Below, in pieces: positions 7,658 through 16,524 of a DNA stretch of 64,000 nt. Under the pieces are notes generated by a model. It searched no databases. It was not told where the DNA came from and worked only from the letters and a program-made list of their open reading frames with translations. Origin of the DNA: Leisingera aquaemixtae (GTDB lineage: Bacteria; Pseudomonadota; Alphaproteobacteria; Rhodobacterales; Rhodobacteraceae). Location: NCBI RefSeq assembly GCF_019801145.1, contig NZ_JAHVJQ010000009.1, positions 1-64,000 of the forward strand, in the 5' to 3' direction. The first letter of the stretch is position 1; each line of letters opens with the position of its first letter. The translations under genes and the position numbers were made by a program.

Positions 7658-9697
7658 ATGCGCGACCCCCGCCATGACATCCTGTTCCAGCCGCTGAAAA
7701 TCGGCCCGGTGGAGACAAAGAACCGGTTCTACCAGGTGCCGCACTGCGCGGGCATGGGCTGGCGGCGGCCGCGGACCGTGGCGGCGATGCGCGGGATGAA
7801 GGCAGAAGGCGGCTGGGGTGTCGTGAACACCGAGTTCTGCTCAATCCACCCGACCTCGGACAACGACTATTACCCCTATGCCGCGCTGTGGGATCAGGAT
7901 GACATCCGCGCCAACCGGCTGATGACGGACGCCGTGCATGAGCATGGCGCGCTGGCCGGGGTGGAGCTGTGGATCGGCGGCGGCATGGTGACCAATTTCG
8001 GCACCCGGCTGGCGCCATTGGGCCTGCGCAACCGGCCGCAGACGGATGCCACCGTGCTGCATCCTGGCCAAGCGCGAAAGATCGACCGCGAGGACATCCG
8101 CAACATCCGCAAATGGCACCGCGATGCGGCGCTGCGGGCGGTCGAGGCCGGGTTTGACATCGTCTATGTCTACGCCACCCACGGCTACCTGCTGTCGGAA
8201 TTCCTTGACCCGGTGAACAACACCCGCAGCGATGAATACGGCGGCAGCCTGGAAAACCGGGTGCGGCTGGTGCGCGAGCTGATCGAGGAAACCAAAGAGG
8301 CGGTCGGCCACAAATGCGCCGTCGCCACCCGCTTCAGCGTCGGACTGGGGGATGCGGAAAGCTACGACGCCTTTGCGATGCTGGCGGATCTGCCGGACCT
8401 TTGGGATCTGGTGGTGCCCGACTATGGCGTCGAGATGGGGGCCAGCCGGTTTGTGAAGGAAGCCTCATTCGCCGACAGCATTGCGCAGGCGAAATCGCTG
8501 ACCTCAAAGCCCGTTGTTGCGGTGGGCCGCTATACCTCGCCCGACACCATGGCGCAGGTGATCCGCCAGGGCGGACAGGACCTGATCGGCGCGGCGCGGC
8601 CGTCCATTGCCGATCCGTTCCTGCCCAAGAAGATCGAAGAGGGGCGCAGCGAGGACATCCGCGAATGCATCGGCTGCAACATCTGCTATGCGCATGACTC
8701 GCTGGGGGTGCCGCTGCGCTGCACCCAGAACCCGACCATGGGCGAGGAATGGCGCCAAGGCTGGCACCCCGAGAAAGCCGGGCGCAGCGAAAAGCCGGAA
8801 AAGGTGCTGGTCGTCGGCGCCGGCCCCGCCGGGCTGGAGGCTGCCCGGGTGCTGGGCGAACGCGGCCATTCGGTGATGCTGGCAGAGGCCAGCCGGACCC
8901 TGGGCGGGCGTGTCACCCGCGAATCCCGCCTGCCGGGGATGAGCGAATGGGCCCGCGTGCGCGACTGGCGCGTCGGGCAGATTGAAAAGCTGCCAAATGT
9001 GGAGGTCTACCCGGAAAGCCCGCTGGACGCGGCGGATGTGCTGGATCTCGGCGTTGCCCATGTGATTGCAGCAACCGGGGCGGTCTGGGCATCCGACACC
9101 GTCGGCCGCCACTCCGACACCGGGCTGGAGGAGGAAGTGCCCGGCATGATCGTCTCCGCGGAAACTGTGCTTAACAGCGAGCCGCTCGATGCCGATCATG
9201 TGGTGATCTATGACGACGACCATTACTACCTTGGTTCGGTGCTGGCGCTGCAACTGCGCAAGGAAGGGCACCGGGTCACCCTGGTGACGCCCGCAGGCCG
9301 CCCCTGCGACTGGGGACAGTGGACCACGGAGGTCTACCAGTCGAACGCCGCCCTGATCGAGGCAGGGGTCGCAGTGGTGCCCAACCGGATGCTGATTGCC
9401 GCGCAGAAGGGCGAAGCTGTGCTGTCCTGCATGTTCTCGGGCACCCGCAGCACCTTTGCCTGCGATGCCATCATCCCCCTCACTCGCCGCCTGCCGGTTC
9501 TGGGGCTATACGACGGGCTGAAGGAGATGGGAGACGGGCTGCAGGAGGCCGGCATCAAATCGATGGCCCGGATCGGCGATGCCGAAGCCCCGCATATCAT
9601 CGCCGCCGCCGTGCAAAGCGGCTACCGCGCGGCGATGGACCTGGGCCAGAATATCGATATCGCCAAGAAATACGGGCGGCGCGAGCATACCGTGTAA
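7658..9697 (+). CDS. TMADH/DgcA-like FMN/FAD/4Fe-4S dehydrogenase
   Basis: A 679-residue enzyme of the old-yellow-enzyme/trimethylamine-dehydrogenase group. Residues 1 to about 340 form the FMN TIM barrel, beginning HDILFQPLKIGPVETKNRF. A 4Fe-4S cysteine set follows as CIGCNICYAHDSLGVPLRC (C-x2-C-x2-C-x11-C). Then comes a nucleotide-binding domain with VLVVGAGPAGLEAARVLGER. Family members oxidatively demethylate trimethylamine, dimethylamine, dimethylglycine or stachydrine-derived methylproline. It likely carries out the next demethylation after the Rieske or MttB step. A GAAGGG-type ribosome-binding site precedes the ATG, and the operator at 7603 lies upstream. Confidence 0.85.
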   Translation: MRDPRHDILFQPLKIGPVETKNRFYQVPHCAGMGWRRPRTVAAMRGMKAEGGWGVVNTEFCSIHPTSDNDYYPYAALWDQDDIRANRLMTDAVHEHGALAGVELWIGGGMVTNFGTRLAPLGLRNRPQTDATVLHPGQARKIDREDIRNIRKWHRDAALRAVEAGFDIVYVYATHGYLLSEFLDPVNNTRSDEYGGSLENRVRLVRELIEETKEAVGHKCAVATRFSVGLGDAESYDAFAMLADLPDLWDLVVPDYGVEMGASRFVKEASFADSIAQAKSLTSKPVVAVGRYTSPDTMAQVIRQGGQDLIGAARPSIADPFLPKKIEEGRSEDIRECIGCNICYAHDSLGVPLRCTQNPTMGEEWRQGWHPEKAGRSEKPEKVLVVGAGPAGLEAARVLGERGHSVMLAEASRTLGGRVTRESRLPGMSEWARVRDWRVGQIEKLPNVEVYPESPLDAADVLDLGVAHVIAATGAVWASDTVGRHSDTGLEEEVPGMIVSAETVLNSEPLDADHVVIYDDDHYYLGSVLALQLRKEGHRVTLVTPAGRPCDWGQWTTEVYQSNAALIEAGVAVVPNRMLIAAQKGEAVLSCMFSGTRSTFACDAIIPLTRRLPVLGLYDGLKEMGDGLQEAGIKSMARIGDAEAPHIIAAAVQSGYRAAMDLGQNIDIAKKYGRREHTV

Positions 9698-9845
9698 GGG
9701 GGAAGCCCTCAAAAGATACCGGTTTCGCGGCAGTGTCCGCGGCACCGCACACTCTCCAAAACTGACAGTGAGAGGATCGGCGCACCGCTTGTTCAGTGGT
9801 GTGCGATAGCGGCCGCATGCCCGGAGGCATGATAGTGCAGGCGCA

Positions 9846-9880
9846 AAAAGGGCGGGCACCGGAACCCCTTGGCGCCCGCC
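9846..9880 (-). terminator. Rho-independent terminator of the aminotransferase operon
   Basis: On the minus strand GGCGGGC pairs with GCCCGCC across a 16-nt loop and is followed by CTTTTTGC. It lies downstream of the aminotransferase stop codon, so it ends the four-gene minus-strand operon 15718-9924 before the convergent flavoprotein gene. Confidence 0.65.
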
Positions 9881-9923
9881 AGTTCGGGAAGGGTGACGGG
9901 AGCCTGTGCCACCCCCTCCAGCC

Positions 9924-11303
9924 TCACGCTGCCAGCTGTGCCTCCACCTGCTGGATGGCACGCTCCAAGATGCCGAACATCTCGTCGATCTGGTCCAAAG
10001 TGATGATGAGCGGCGGCGAAAACACCGCCATGTTGATCAGCGGGCGCACGATCAGGCCCATCTCCTCGCAGGCGGCATCGATCATCGAACCGAGCCTGCG
10101 CTCGGCCTCCAGATCCCCGGCCTGGCACTCGATGCAGCCCAAAAGCCCTTCGCCACGGGCGTCGCCGACGATATCGAACCTCATCAGATCGCGCAGGCGC
10201 GCCTGGAAATGCGGAGTGACGGCGCGGACATGCTCTAGAATGCCTTCGCGCTCGATGATCTCGATGTTTTTCAGCGCCGCGACGCAGGACACCGGATGGC
10301 CCGAATAGGTATAGCCGTTGGTGTAGGAGGAGGGCGTCCCCAGATGGCTCATCTGCTCCATCACCCGGTCGGAGATGATGCAGGCGCCAAGCGGCAGATA
10401 GCCGGAGGTCAGCCCCTTGGCGCAGGTGATCATGTCGGGCTGGATGCCAAAGACCTCCTCGGAGGCGAACCAGTGGCCGAGGCGGCCGAAGCCGGTCACC
10501 ACCTCGTCGGAGATATAGAGAATGTCATTGGCGCGGCACAGCTCCCAGGTGCGCTTGTGGTAGCCGGGCGCGGGCACGATAACCCCGCCAGAGGACAGGA
10601 TCGGCTCAGCGATGAAGGCACCGATATTCTCCGCGCCGATCTCTGCAATAGCGTGTTCCAGATCCGCGACCTTGGCATCGCACCAGTCCGCGACGCTCAT
10701 GCCTGCGGGGCGGCGGTAGGGGTTCACGTCGGGCAGGAAATGCACCAGCCGGGTCTCGAAATCGAAATGGCTCTTGTCGCGTTCCTTGCCGGTCACCGAA
10801 TGCGCCAGATAGGTGGAGCCGTGATAGCCCTTCTCGCGGGCAATGATCTTCTTCTTCTGCGGCTGGCCGCGGCGGTTGTTCATGTACTGCATGGTGCGCA
10901 GCGCGGTATCCACCGCGGTAGAGCCGCCGGTGGTGAAAAAGACATTGTTCAGGTCCCCCGGCGCCACTTCGGCGATCTTCTTGGCCAGCACTGCCGAGGG
11001 CTCGGTGGTGTTGGTAAAGGGGGAGGTATAGGGCAGCTTCATCACCTGCGCGGCGATGGCATCGGCCATTTCCCGGCGGCCATATCCGATCTGGGTGCAC
11101 CACATGCCGCCCGGCCCGTCGATGTAGCGCTTGCCGGCAGCGTCCCGCAGATGGATGCCGTCGGCGCTCTCCATCAGCATGTTGTCGTAGCCGCGCCAGT
11201 CGTCCATTGCCATCCAGGGGTGCAGCTGATGGGTGCGGTCCCATTCATGCAGGGTGTCAGGGCTTGGCTCGTTGGCAAAACTGTTCGGTTTCATCTTGGT
11301 CAT
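9924..11303 (-). CDS. Class III pyridoxal-phosphate aminotransferase
   Basis: A 459-residue class III (omega/acetylornithine-type) aminotransferase. The PLP-lysine motif is ITCAKGLTSGYLPLGA, and the upstream aspartate lies in YISDEVVTGFGRLGHWF. Relatives transaminate primary amines such as polyamines, beta-alanine, taurine or 4-aminobutyrate using pyruvate or 2-oxoglutarate. It is the last gene of a minus-strand operon with a GcvT-like protein and two FAD oxidoreductases. This points to a substrate that carries, or gains, a primary amino group after demethylation. An alternative ATG at 11294 is possible. Amino donor unknown. Confidence 0.87.
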   Translation of the reverse strand: MTKMKPNSFANEPSPDTLHEWDRTHQLHPWMAMDDWRGYDNMLMESADGIHLRDAAGKRYIDGPGGMWCTQIGYGRREMADAIAAQVMKLPYTSPFTNTTEPSAVLAKKIAEVAPGDLNNVFFTTGGSTAVDTALRTMQYMNNRRGQPQKKKIIAREKGYHGSTYLAHSVTGKERDKSHFDFETRLVHFLPDVNPYRRPAGMSVADWCDAKVADLEHAIAEIGAENIGAFIAEPILSSGGVIVPAPGYHKRTWELCRANDILYISDEVVTGFGRLGHWFASEEVFGIQPDMITCAKGLTSGYLPLGACIISDRVMEQMSHLGTPSSYTNGYTYSGHPVSCVAALKNIEIIEREGILEHVRAVTPHFQARLRDLMRFDIVGDARGEGLLGCIECQAGDLEAERRLGSMIDAACEEMGLIVRPLINMAVFSPPLIITLDQIDEMFGILERAIQQVEAQLAA

Positions 11304-11320
11304 GGGGCACCTGTTAGGGC

Positions 11321-12499
11321 TCAGAACGGGCGCGGCGGGGTCGCCCGCGCGCGGCTGTTGATAAAGAAGGGTTTGTCTTCAACGGTGACCGGCACCAGCC
11401 GCTTGTTCCATTGGCCTTCCTCGTTGACGTAGATTTCGGCCCACAGGTCATCGGTGATGCCGTCGCCGAAGGGCGCCTTGAACTCGGCCAATGCGATGTT
11501 GCGCTTGGTGGTGGGGGACCAGACGCCAGAGGTCACATGCCCCACTTCCCTCTTTTTCTTGTGATAAATCAGCGCGCCGTCCGCCGGTTTGAAGCCGCCG
11601 ATCTCGATTTTGCGCAGGTGGTAGCGCAGGCCGTTCTTTTGCTGGTCCAGCAGCGCCCGGCGGCCGTTGAAATGGCCCTTGGTGAAATCGACCATCTTGC
11701 CGAACCCTAGTTCCAGCGGGCTACGGCCGCGGCCCAGCCGCATGGCGGTGTGCACCGGCTGGAAGTCGAAGCCCGCGGCGATGAACCCGGCCTCGATCCG
11801 GCAGATGTTGAGTGCGTCAAACCCGATCGCCTTCAGCCCCCAGGGGCCGCCTGCCGCCCAAAGCCGATCCCACAGCTCCAGCGCCTTGCCGTTCGGCACC
11901 CACAGCTCATAACCCAGATCGCCGGTGAAGCCAGTGCGTGAAACCCACAGATCCGGCTCGATCTCGCGCCAGTCAAAGGGCTTCATCTCCGCGACAGCCT
12001 CCAGGCCCGCGTCCTGCAGCAATGAGAACGACGTGGGGCCTTGCAGCGACAGCGCCGCGATCTCATCGCTCTCGTCTGTGATTTCCGCGTCAAAGCCCCA
12101 GGCGGTGTCCAGCAGCCAAGTGTACATCGGTTCCTGGCAGCACAGGCGGAAATCCGTCTCCGAGAAGCGGAACAGGGTGCCGTCGTCGATCACCATACCC
12201 TCTTCGTCGCACCACAGGGCATAGCCGACCCGCCCGTCACGCAGCTTGGCGGCGTCGCGGGTCACCAGCCGGTTCACCACCCGCAGCGCGTCCGGCCCGG
12301 TGAGGCGGTATTTGTGCATCGGCGAAATGTCGAACAGGGTGGCCTGATTGCGGATCGCGAAATACTCGAACTCCACCGTGTCCAGCATCCCGGGCGATAC
12401 ATAACCGGCCCAATTGGTCCAGCTCTTGGCAGTGCTGAGCGCTTGCAGCCGCGGCTGGAACGGGGTTTCGATCAGGCCGATGGGTACATGTTTGGTCAT
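11321..12499 (-). CDS. GcvT/DmdA-like aminomethyltransferase family protein
   Basis: A 392-residue protein of the folate-dependent GcvT family. The N-terminal part TVEFEYFAIRNQATLFDISP and the region SLQGPTSFSLLQDAG, later SRTGFTGDLGYELWVP, match the tetrahydrofolate-binding fold. The C-terminal barrel domain with VGHVTSGVWSPTTKRNIALA is also present. Members transfer one-carbon groups to tetrahydrofolate: glycine cleavage T-protein, DMSP demethylase DmdA, or the folate domain of dimethylglycine dehydrogenase. The start at 12499 overlaps the upstream oxidoreductase stop by one base. It likely captures methyl or formaldehyde units released in the pathway. Confidence 0.85.
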   Translation of the reverse strand: MTKHVPIGLIETPFQPRLQALSTAKSWTNWAGYVSPGMLDTVEFEYFAIRNQATLFDISPMHKYRLTGPDALRVVNRLVTRDAAKLRDGRVGYALWCDEEGMVIDDGTLFRFSETDFRLCCQEPMYTWLLDTAWGFDAEITDESDEIAALSLQGPTSFSLLQDAGLEAVAEMKPFDWREIEPDLWVSRTGFTGDLGYELWVPNGKALELWDRLWAAGGPWGLKAIGFDALNICRIEAGFIAAGFDFQPVHTAMRLGRGRSPLELGFGKMVDFTKGHFNGRRALLDQQKNGLRYHLRKIEIGGFKPADGALIYHKKKREVGHVTSGVWSPTTKRNIALAEFKAPFGDGITDDLWAEIYVNEEGQWNKRLVPVTVEDKPFFINSRARATPPRPF

Positions 12500-14070
12500 C
12501 AGAGAACCCCGTCTTTCAGCAGTTGCAGCGCGCTGTTGCGGCCGGCCAGCCCGGTCACGTCGCCACCCGGATGGGCCCCTGCGCCGCAGAGGTAATAGCC
12601 CTCTGGGCCAAAGCGGTAATGCGCCATGCCGTTGGCAGGCCGCACTGTCAGGATCTGGTCGACACCTATCTCCGCATGGTGCCAGTGGCCGCCCGGCGCA
12701 CCGGTCCGCGCCTCGATGCAGGCGGGGCTGAGCACTTGGCGTTCCGTGACCAGCGCACTGATGCCCGGCGCATATTTCTCCAGCGTTGCAAGTGTGGCAG
12801 CTGCCAGCCGTTCACGGGCGGCCGCATCCCAGCCGCCCTCCAGCCCGTAGGGAACGGAGCCGACCACAGCCGACAGCACGTGCCGCCCGCCGCCCGCCAC
12901 TTCTGGATCTGTCAGGCTTGGTATGACGGCCTCGATCACCGGGTTTGCGGGCATTTCCCCGTATTTCGTCGGGTTGAAGGCGCGCTCCACATAGGAGGTG
13001 CTGGGCGCGATCAGTAACCGGCCGGCCATCAATTCGGGGCTAAGGCCAGGGAACACGGGCGCGGCGTTCAGAACCAGGTTCACCTTGGCGGCTGTGCCCT
13101 TGCAGCGCTGGTTGCGCATCCGGCGCACCGCTTCAACGTCGTAATGCTCTGCACCCGCCAGCATCATCGCGGCCATCGGACCGGTGTTGCTCAGAACCGC
13201 CTTGCCAGAGATCTCGGTGCCGTCCTCCAGCACCACGCCTGCAGCGCGATCGTTCTCGGTCAAGACCCGGGCCACGCTGGCACCAGTGCGGATTTCCGCC
13301 CCGGCGGCGCGGGCCGCTGCCTCAAACGCTGCCGCAACCGCGCCCATGCCGCCCATCGGCAGCTGCGCGCCGCCGCCCTGCCCCAGCCGGTACATCAGCG
13401 TGAAAACGGTCCCGGGCGAGCGCGGCCCGGCAAAGGCGCCGCGCACCGCATCCGCCGCCAGCGCGCCCGCCAGCGGGCCGTCCTCGAGGTCGTCCAGGAT
13501 CAGGTCATAGGCGTTGGACAGCAGCACGCGGAGAAACTCGCGCATGTCCTTCTTGCCCATCCGCTTCAGATCCAGCCCCAGCTTGGCCAGCCCGGCAAGC
13601 TCCGTCAGCGTGCCCAGGCTGGCCAGACCGCCCTCAAGCGAGGGCGGGGATTTGGTTGAAAGCTGCCCCAGCAGCCCGGCAAACAGCGTCAGGCGGCGCA
13701 TCATTTCGTCAAAGGCTGCGGCCTCCGGGTGCGGCCGGCCGTCTGCCAGCTCCGCCCTGCCGCTGCGAATCACAGCGTGGTAGCCGTCCTCCGACAGCGA
13801 GACCGCTGGCAGTTCGCGCACCTCCAGCGGCGCGCGGGGAGAGCCAAGGCCCAGTTCCTTCTTCACCTTGGGGTGCAGGTTATACAGCAGATGCGCGATT
13901 TCCGGCGCCTTGATGCCGCCGGCCAGCGTGGTGTTGCGGGCCATGCCGCCGGCGGTTGCGTTCCTTTCGATCACGCAGACCGACTTGCCTTTGCGCGCCA
14001 AGGTTGCTGCCGCGGCCAGCCCGTTGTGGCCCGCGCCGATGACAATTGCGTCGTAGGTGGGTGTGGTCAT
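12499..14070 (-). CDS. Phytoene-desaturase-like NAD(P)/FAD-dependent oxidoreductase 1
   Basis: A 523-residue flavoprotein of the COG1233 (phytoene dehydrogenase/amine oxidase-like) group. It has an N-terminal dinucleotide-binding fingerprint in DAIVIGAGHNGLAAAATLAR and a C-terminal FAD motif region GYYLCGAGAHPGGDVTGLAG. It follows the second oxidoreductase by 10 nt and overlaps the GcvT gene by one base, so all are co-transcribed. No carotenoid genes are nearby, so a carotenoid role is unlikely. In this context it may oxidise an amine or a C-C bond of the catabolic intermediate. Confidence 0.82.
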   Translation of the reverse strand: MTTPTYDAIVIGAGHNGLAAAATLARKGKSVCVIERNATAGGMARNTTLAGGIKAPEIAHLLYNLHPKVKKELGLGSPRAPLEVRELPAVSLSEDGYHAVIRSGRAELADGRPHPEAAAFDEMMRRLTLFAGLLGQLSTKSPPSLEGGLASLGTLTELAGLAKLGLDLKRMGKKDMREFLRVLLSNAYDLILDDLEDGPLAGALAADAVRGAFAGPRSPGTVFTLMYRLGQGGGAQLPMGGMGAVAAAFEAAARAAGAEIRTGASVARVLTENDRAAGVVLEDGTEISGKAVLSNTGPMAAMMLAGAEHYDVEAVRRMRNQRCKGTAAKVNLVLNAAPVFPGLSPELMAGRLLIAPSTSYVERAFNPTKYGEMPANPVIEAVIPSLTDPEVAGGGRHVLSAVVGSVPYGLEGGWDAAARERLAAATLATLEKYAPGISALVTERQVLSPACIEARTGAPGGHWHHAEIGVDQILTVRPANGMAHYRFGPEGYYLCGAGAHPGGDVTGLAGRNSALQLLKDGVL

Positions 14071-14080
14071 CTTCCGCTCC

Positions 14081-15718
14081 TCAGGCCGCGTAGCCGGTCA
14101 TGTTGCCGCTGCGGCCGATGTTGCGCAGGATTTCGCGGGCCGCATTGGCCCCCGGCGCCGCCATCACCCCGCCGCCCGGATGCGCGGAGGAGCCGACGAT
14201 ATACATGCCGTCAATCGGGGTGTCGTATTGCGCATATCCCGGCACCGGGCGGTTGAAGAGCAGCTGGTCGAAAGTCAGCTCGCCCTGGAAGATGTTGCCC
14301 TCGGTCAGGCCCACCTCCTGCTCGATGTCCCAGGGAGTGCGGATCTCTGCGTGCACGGTCTTGCTGCGGATGTCGGGGCAGGCTTGCTCCAGCTTGTCAA
14401 AGACGCAATCGGCAAAGGCGCCGCGGGTCTGGCCGTTCCAGTTGGTGCCCGCGCGCACGCCGCCCACCTCCAGGTCATAAGGCGCATACTGTACGAAGAC
14501 GGTCATCATGTGCTTGCCCGGCGGTGCCATGGTCGGATCGATCTGGCTGGGGATCAGCATGTCGAAGTACGGGTTCTGCGACCAGCGCCCCTCCTTCCAG
14601 TCGTCGTAGGCGCGTTCCAGCTCGTTCAGGCTTTCGGCGCAATGCAGATCGCCGCGCAGGAAGGGCGCGCCCTTGGGGGCGGCGGGGAACTCGGGCAGGG
14701 CATCCAGTGCGATGTTCAGCTTGCCCGAGGAGCCGCGGATCTTGAACCGCTTGACTGCCTTCACGAAATCGCCGGGCAGATGCTGCTGGCCGGTATGCTG
14801 CAGGAAGGTGCGTTTCACATCCATGTTGGAGGCGACGATGGGCGCGTGGTATTCGTCGCCGTTGTCCAGTGCCACGCCGGTCACTTTGCCATTGTCCACC
14901 AGGAAGCGGTCGACGCCGGAGCCGGTGACGATGGTGCCGCCTGCCTCCTCGAAACAGGCCCCCAGCGCGTTGGAAATCGCGCCCATGCCGCCGCGGGCAA
15001 AGCCCCAGGCCCCGATCGCGCCGTCCACGTCGCCCATGTAGTGATGCAGCAGCACATAGGCCGTGCCCGGTGAATAGACCCCCAGCCCGGTGCCGATGAT
15101 CCCGGCCCCGGCAATATGCGCCTTGATCAGGTCATTTTCGAAATGCTCGTCCAGGAAATCGCCGATCGACATCGACCAGAACCGCAGCGTTTCACCCAGC
15201 TCCTTCTTGCCCAGCCCGTGCGCCTGTCTGATCAGGAACAACAACTCACCGATGTCGCGCGGCTTCAGCGAGGTCGGATCCGGCGCATTGCGCAGCAGGA
15301 ACGGCCGGATGAAGCGGCACTGGCGGATCACTGTCTGGCTGAACCGGTCGTAGGCATCCGCATCATGGGCGCTGTGGCGGGAGATTTCCCGGCGCAGCGC
15401 GTCATGGTCGGACATATAGGCAAAGTAATCGCCGTCGCGGCTGAAGCTGGCGCCGCCTTCGTAGGGGATCACCTGCAGCCCGTATTTCGGCAGCTCCAGA
15501 TCGCGCACGATCTCGCGGCGCAGCAGCGAACAGACATAGGAGCAGTTGGAGTAGGTCCAGCCCTCATGCAGCGACCGGCTGACTGCGGCGCCGCCGATCC
15601 AATCGTTCTTTTCCACCACAAGCACCTTCAGCCCGGCTTTGGCCAGGTAACAGGCGGCTGTCAGGCCGTTATGCCCTGCCCCCGCCACGATGGCGTCATA
15701 TCTGTCGTGCTGCCCCAT
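14081..15718 (-). CDS. Phytoene-desaturase-like NAD(P)/FAD-dependent oxidoreductase 2
   Basis: A 545-residue paralogue of the next gene, again COG1233. It shows DAIVAGAGHNGLTAACYLAK at the N-terminus and GMYIVGSSAHPGGGVMAAPG near the C-terminus. Two such proteins in tandem may act as a heteromer or on successive steps. It is the first gene of the operon; an ATG at 15718 is preceded by an AGGAGAG-type site on the minus strand. The promoter region carries operator copy 4 shared with the TetR gene. Substrate unknown. Confidence 0.82.
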   Translation of the reverse strand: MGQHDRYDAIVAGAGHNGLTAACYLAKAGLKVLVVEKNDWIGGAAVSRSLHEGWTYSNCSYVCSLLRREIVRDLELPKYGLQVIPYEGGASFSRDGDYFAYMSDHDALRREISRHSAHDADAYDRFSQTVIRQCRFIRPFLLRNAPDPTSLKPRDIGELLFLIRQAHGLGKKELGETLRFWSMSIGDFLDEHFENDLIKAHIAGAGIIGTGLGVYSPGTAYVLLHHYMGDVDGAIGAWGFARGGMGAISNALGACFEEAGGTIVTGSGVDRFLVDNGKVTGVALDNGDEYHAPIVASNMDVKRTFLQHTGQQHLPGDFVKAVKRFKIRGSSGKLNIALDALPEFPAAPKGAPFLRGDLHCAESLNELERAYDDWKEGRWSQNPYFDMLIPSQIDPTMAPPGKHMMTVFVQYAPYDLEVGGVRAGTNWNGQTRGAFADCVFDKLEQACPDIRSKTVHAEIRTPWDIEQEVGLTEGNIFQGELTFDQLLFNRPVPGYAQYDTPIDGMYIVGSSAHPGGGVMAAPGANAAREILRNIGRSGNMTGYAA

Positions 15719-15784
15719 GAATCTCTCCTGGTCCGGCTGTTGCTGACGGGAGCCTAGTGGAGATGATTTTTGCGGTAAAGTTTT

Positions 15785-15798
15785 TTTGAGCGCTCAAA
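15785..15798. promoter_or_regulatory. TetR-type operator, copy 4
   Basis: Perfect 14-bp palindrome TTTGAGC-GCTCAAA in the divergent region between the oxidoreductase operon and the regulator gene. Placement next to the regulator's own start suggests autoregulation together with control of the operon. Confidence 0.75.
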
Positions 15799-15867
15799 TA
15801 AAAATAATCGGGCTGACAGGCGCAGCGAATTGTGGAACAAGGAAGAAAATTGAATTCTGGATTTCTC

Positions 15868-16524
15868 ATGGTGGCATCGCAGGGCAGCGGCAGGAAGCCG
15901 CGCAAGGAACGCAAGGAAAACGCCGACATGCGGCGGCGGCAGATTCTGGATGCAACGCTGAAATCCATTGTTGCCAACGGCTTGGCCAAGACGACGCTGG
16001 CCACCGTGGCCAATGAGGCCGGGCTGTCCCAGGGCGTTGCGGTTTTCTACTTCAAGTCCAAGACCGGCATTCTGACCGAGGCGCTGCGGGATCAGTACCA
16101 GACCTACGAGGCCCACTGGCAGGCGGCGCTGGACAAGGCACCCGAGGATCCCGCAGCCCGGCTTCGCACGATCATCGAGGCAGATTTCAGCCCCAAGGTC
16201 TGCAACCCCAGCGCCCTTGCTATCTGGTTCGCCTTCTTCGGAGAGCAGAATTTCGTCCCGCAATATGCCGAGATCACCGGTGAGTTTGAGGAGAAGAGGT
16301 CTCAGATGCTTGCCGAGATCTGCCACAAGCTAATACTGGAGGATCCCGTGAAGGCGGACAGGGCCGGCGGGTGGATCGACTCTCTGACTGACGGATATTG
16401 GCAGAAGCTGCATTTGTTCCCGCACATATACAGCCGGGAAGGAGCGCTGGAGCAGACGCTGAACTTCCTTCAAACACTGTTCCCCAGCCATGCGGAGGCT
16501 TTCCAGGCAAAGGCTGGCAGTTAA
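15868..16524 (+). CDS. TetR-family transcriptional regulator, BetI-like
   Basis: A 218-residue regulator. The basic N-terminus and helix-turn-helix lie in RRRQILDATLKSIVANGLAK, TTLATVANEAGLSQGVAVFY and FKSKTGILTEALRD. The C-terminal part matches BetI-type ligand domains (YQTYEAHWQAALDKAP). BetI represses choline/betaine genes, so a related quaternary-amine inducer is plausible. The ATG at 15868 is my choice, though a GTG at 15832 is in frame and would add 12 residues; neither has a strong ribosome-binding site. It is divergent from the oxidoreductase operon, with an operator in between, and is the obvious local regulator of the four palindromes. Confidence 0.85.
   Translation: MVASQGSGRKPRKERKENADMRRRQILDATLKSIVANGLAKTTLATVANEAGLSQGVAVFYFKSKTGILTEALRDQYQTYEAHWQAALDKAPEDPAARLRTIIEADFSPKVCNPSALAIWFAFFGEQNFVPQYAEITGEFEEKRSQMLAEICHKLILEDPVKADRAGGWIDSLTDGYWQKLHLFPHIYSREGALEQTLNFLQTLFPSHAEAFQAKAGS

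Noticed and set aside
14057-15073. 338-codon plus-strand frame opposite the FAD oxidoreductase
   Set aside because: An antisense shadow of a GC-rich gene; the real gene shows the dinucleotide-binding motif.
12499-15718. Carotenoid biosynthesis by the two phytoene-desaturase-like proteins
   Set aside because: No phytoene synthase, cyclase or photosynthesis genes are near, and the operon partners are amine-catabolism enzymes under an island-specific operator.
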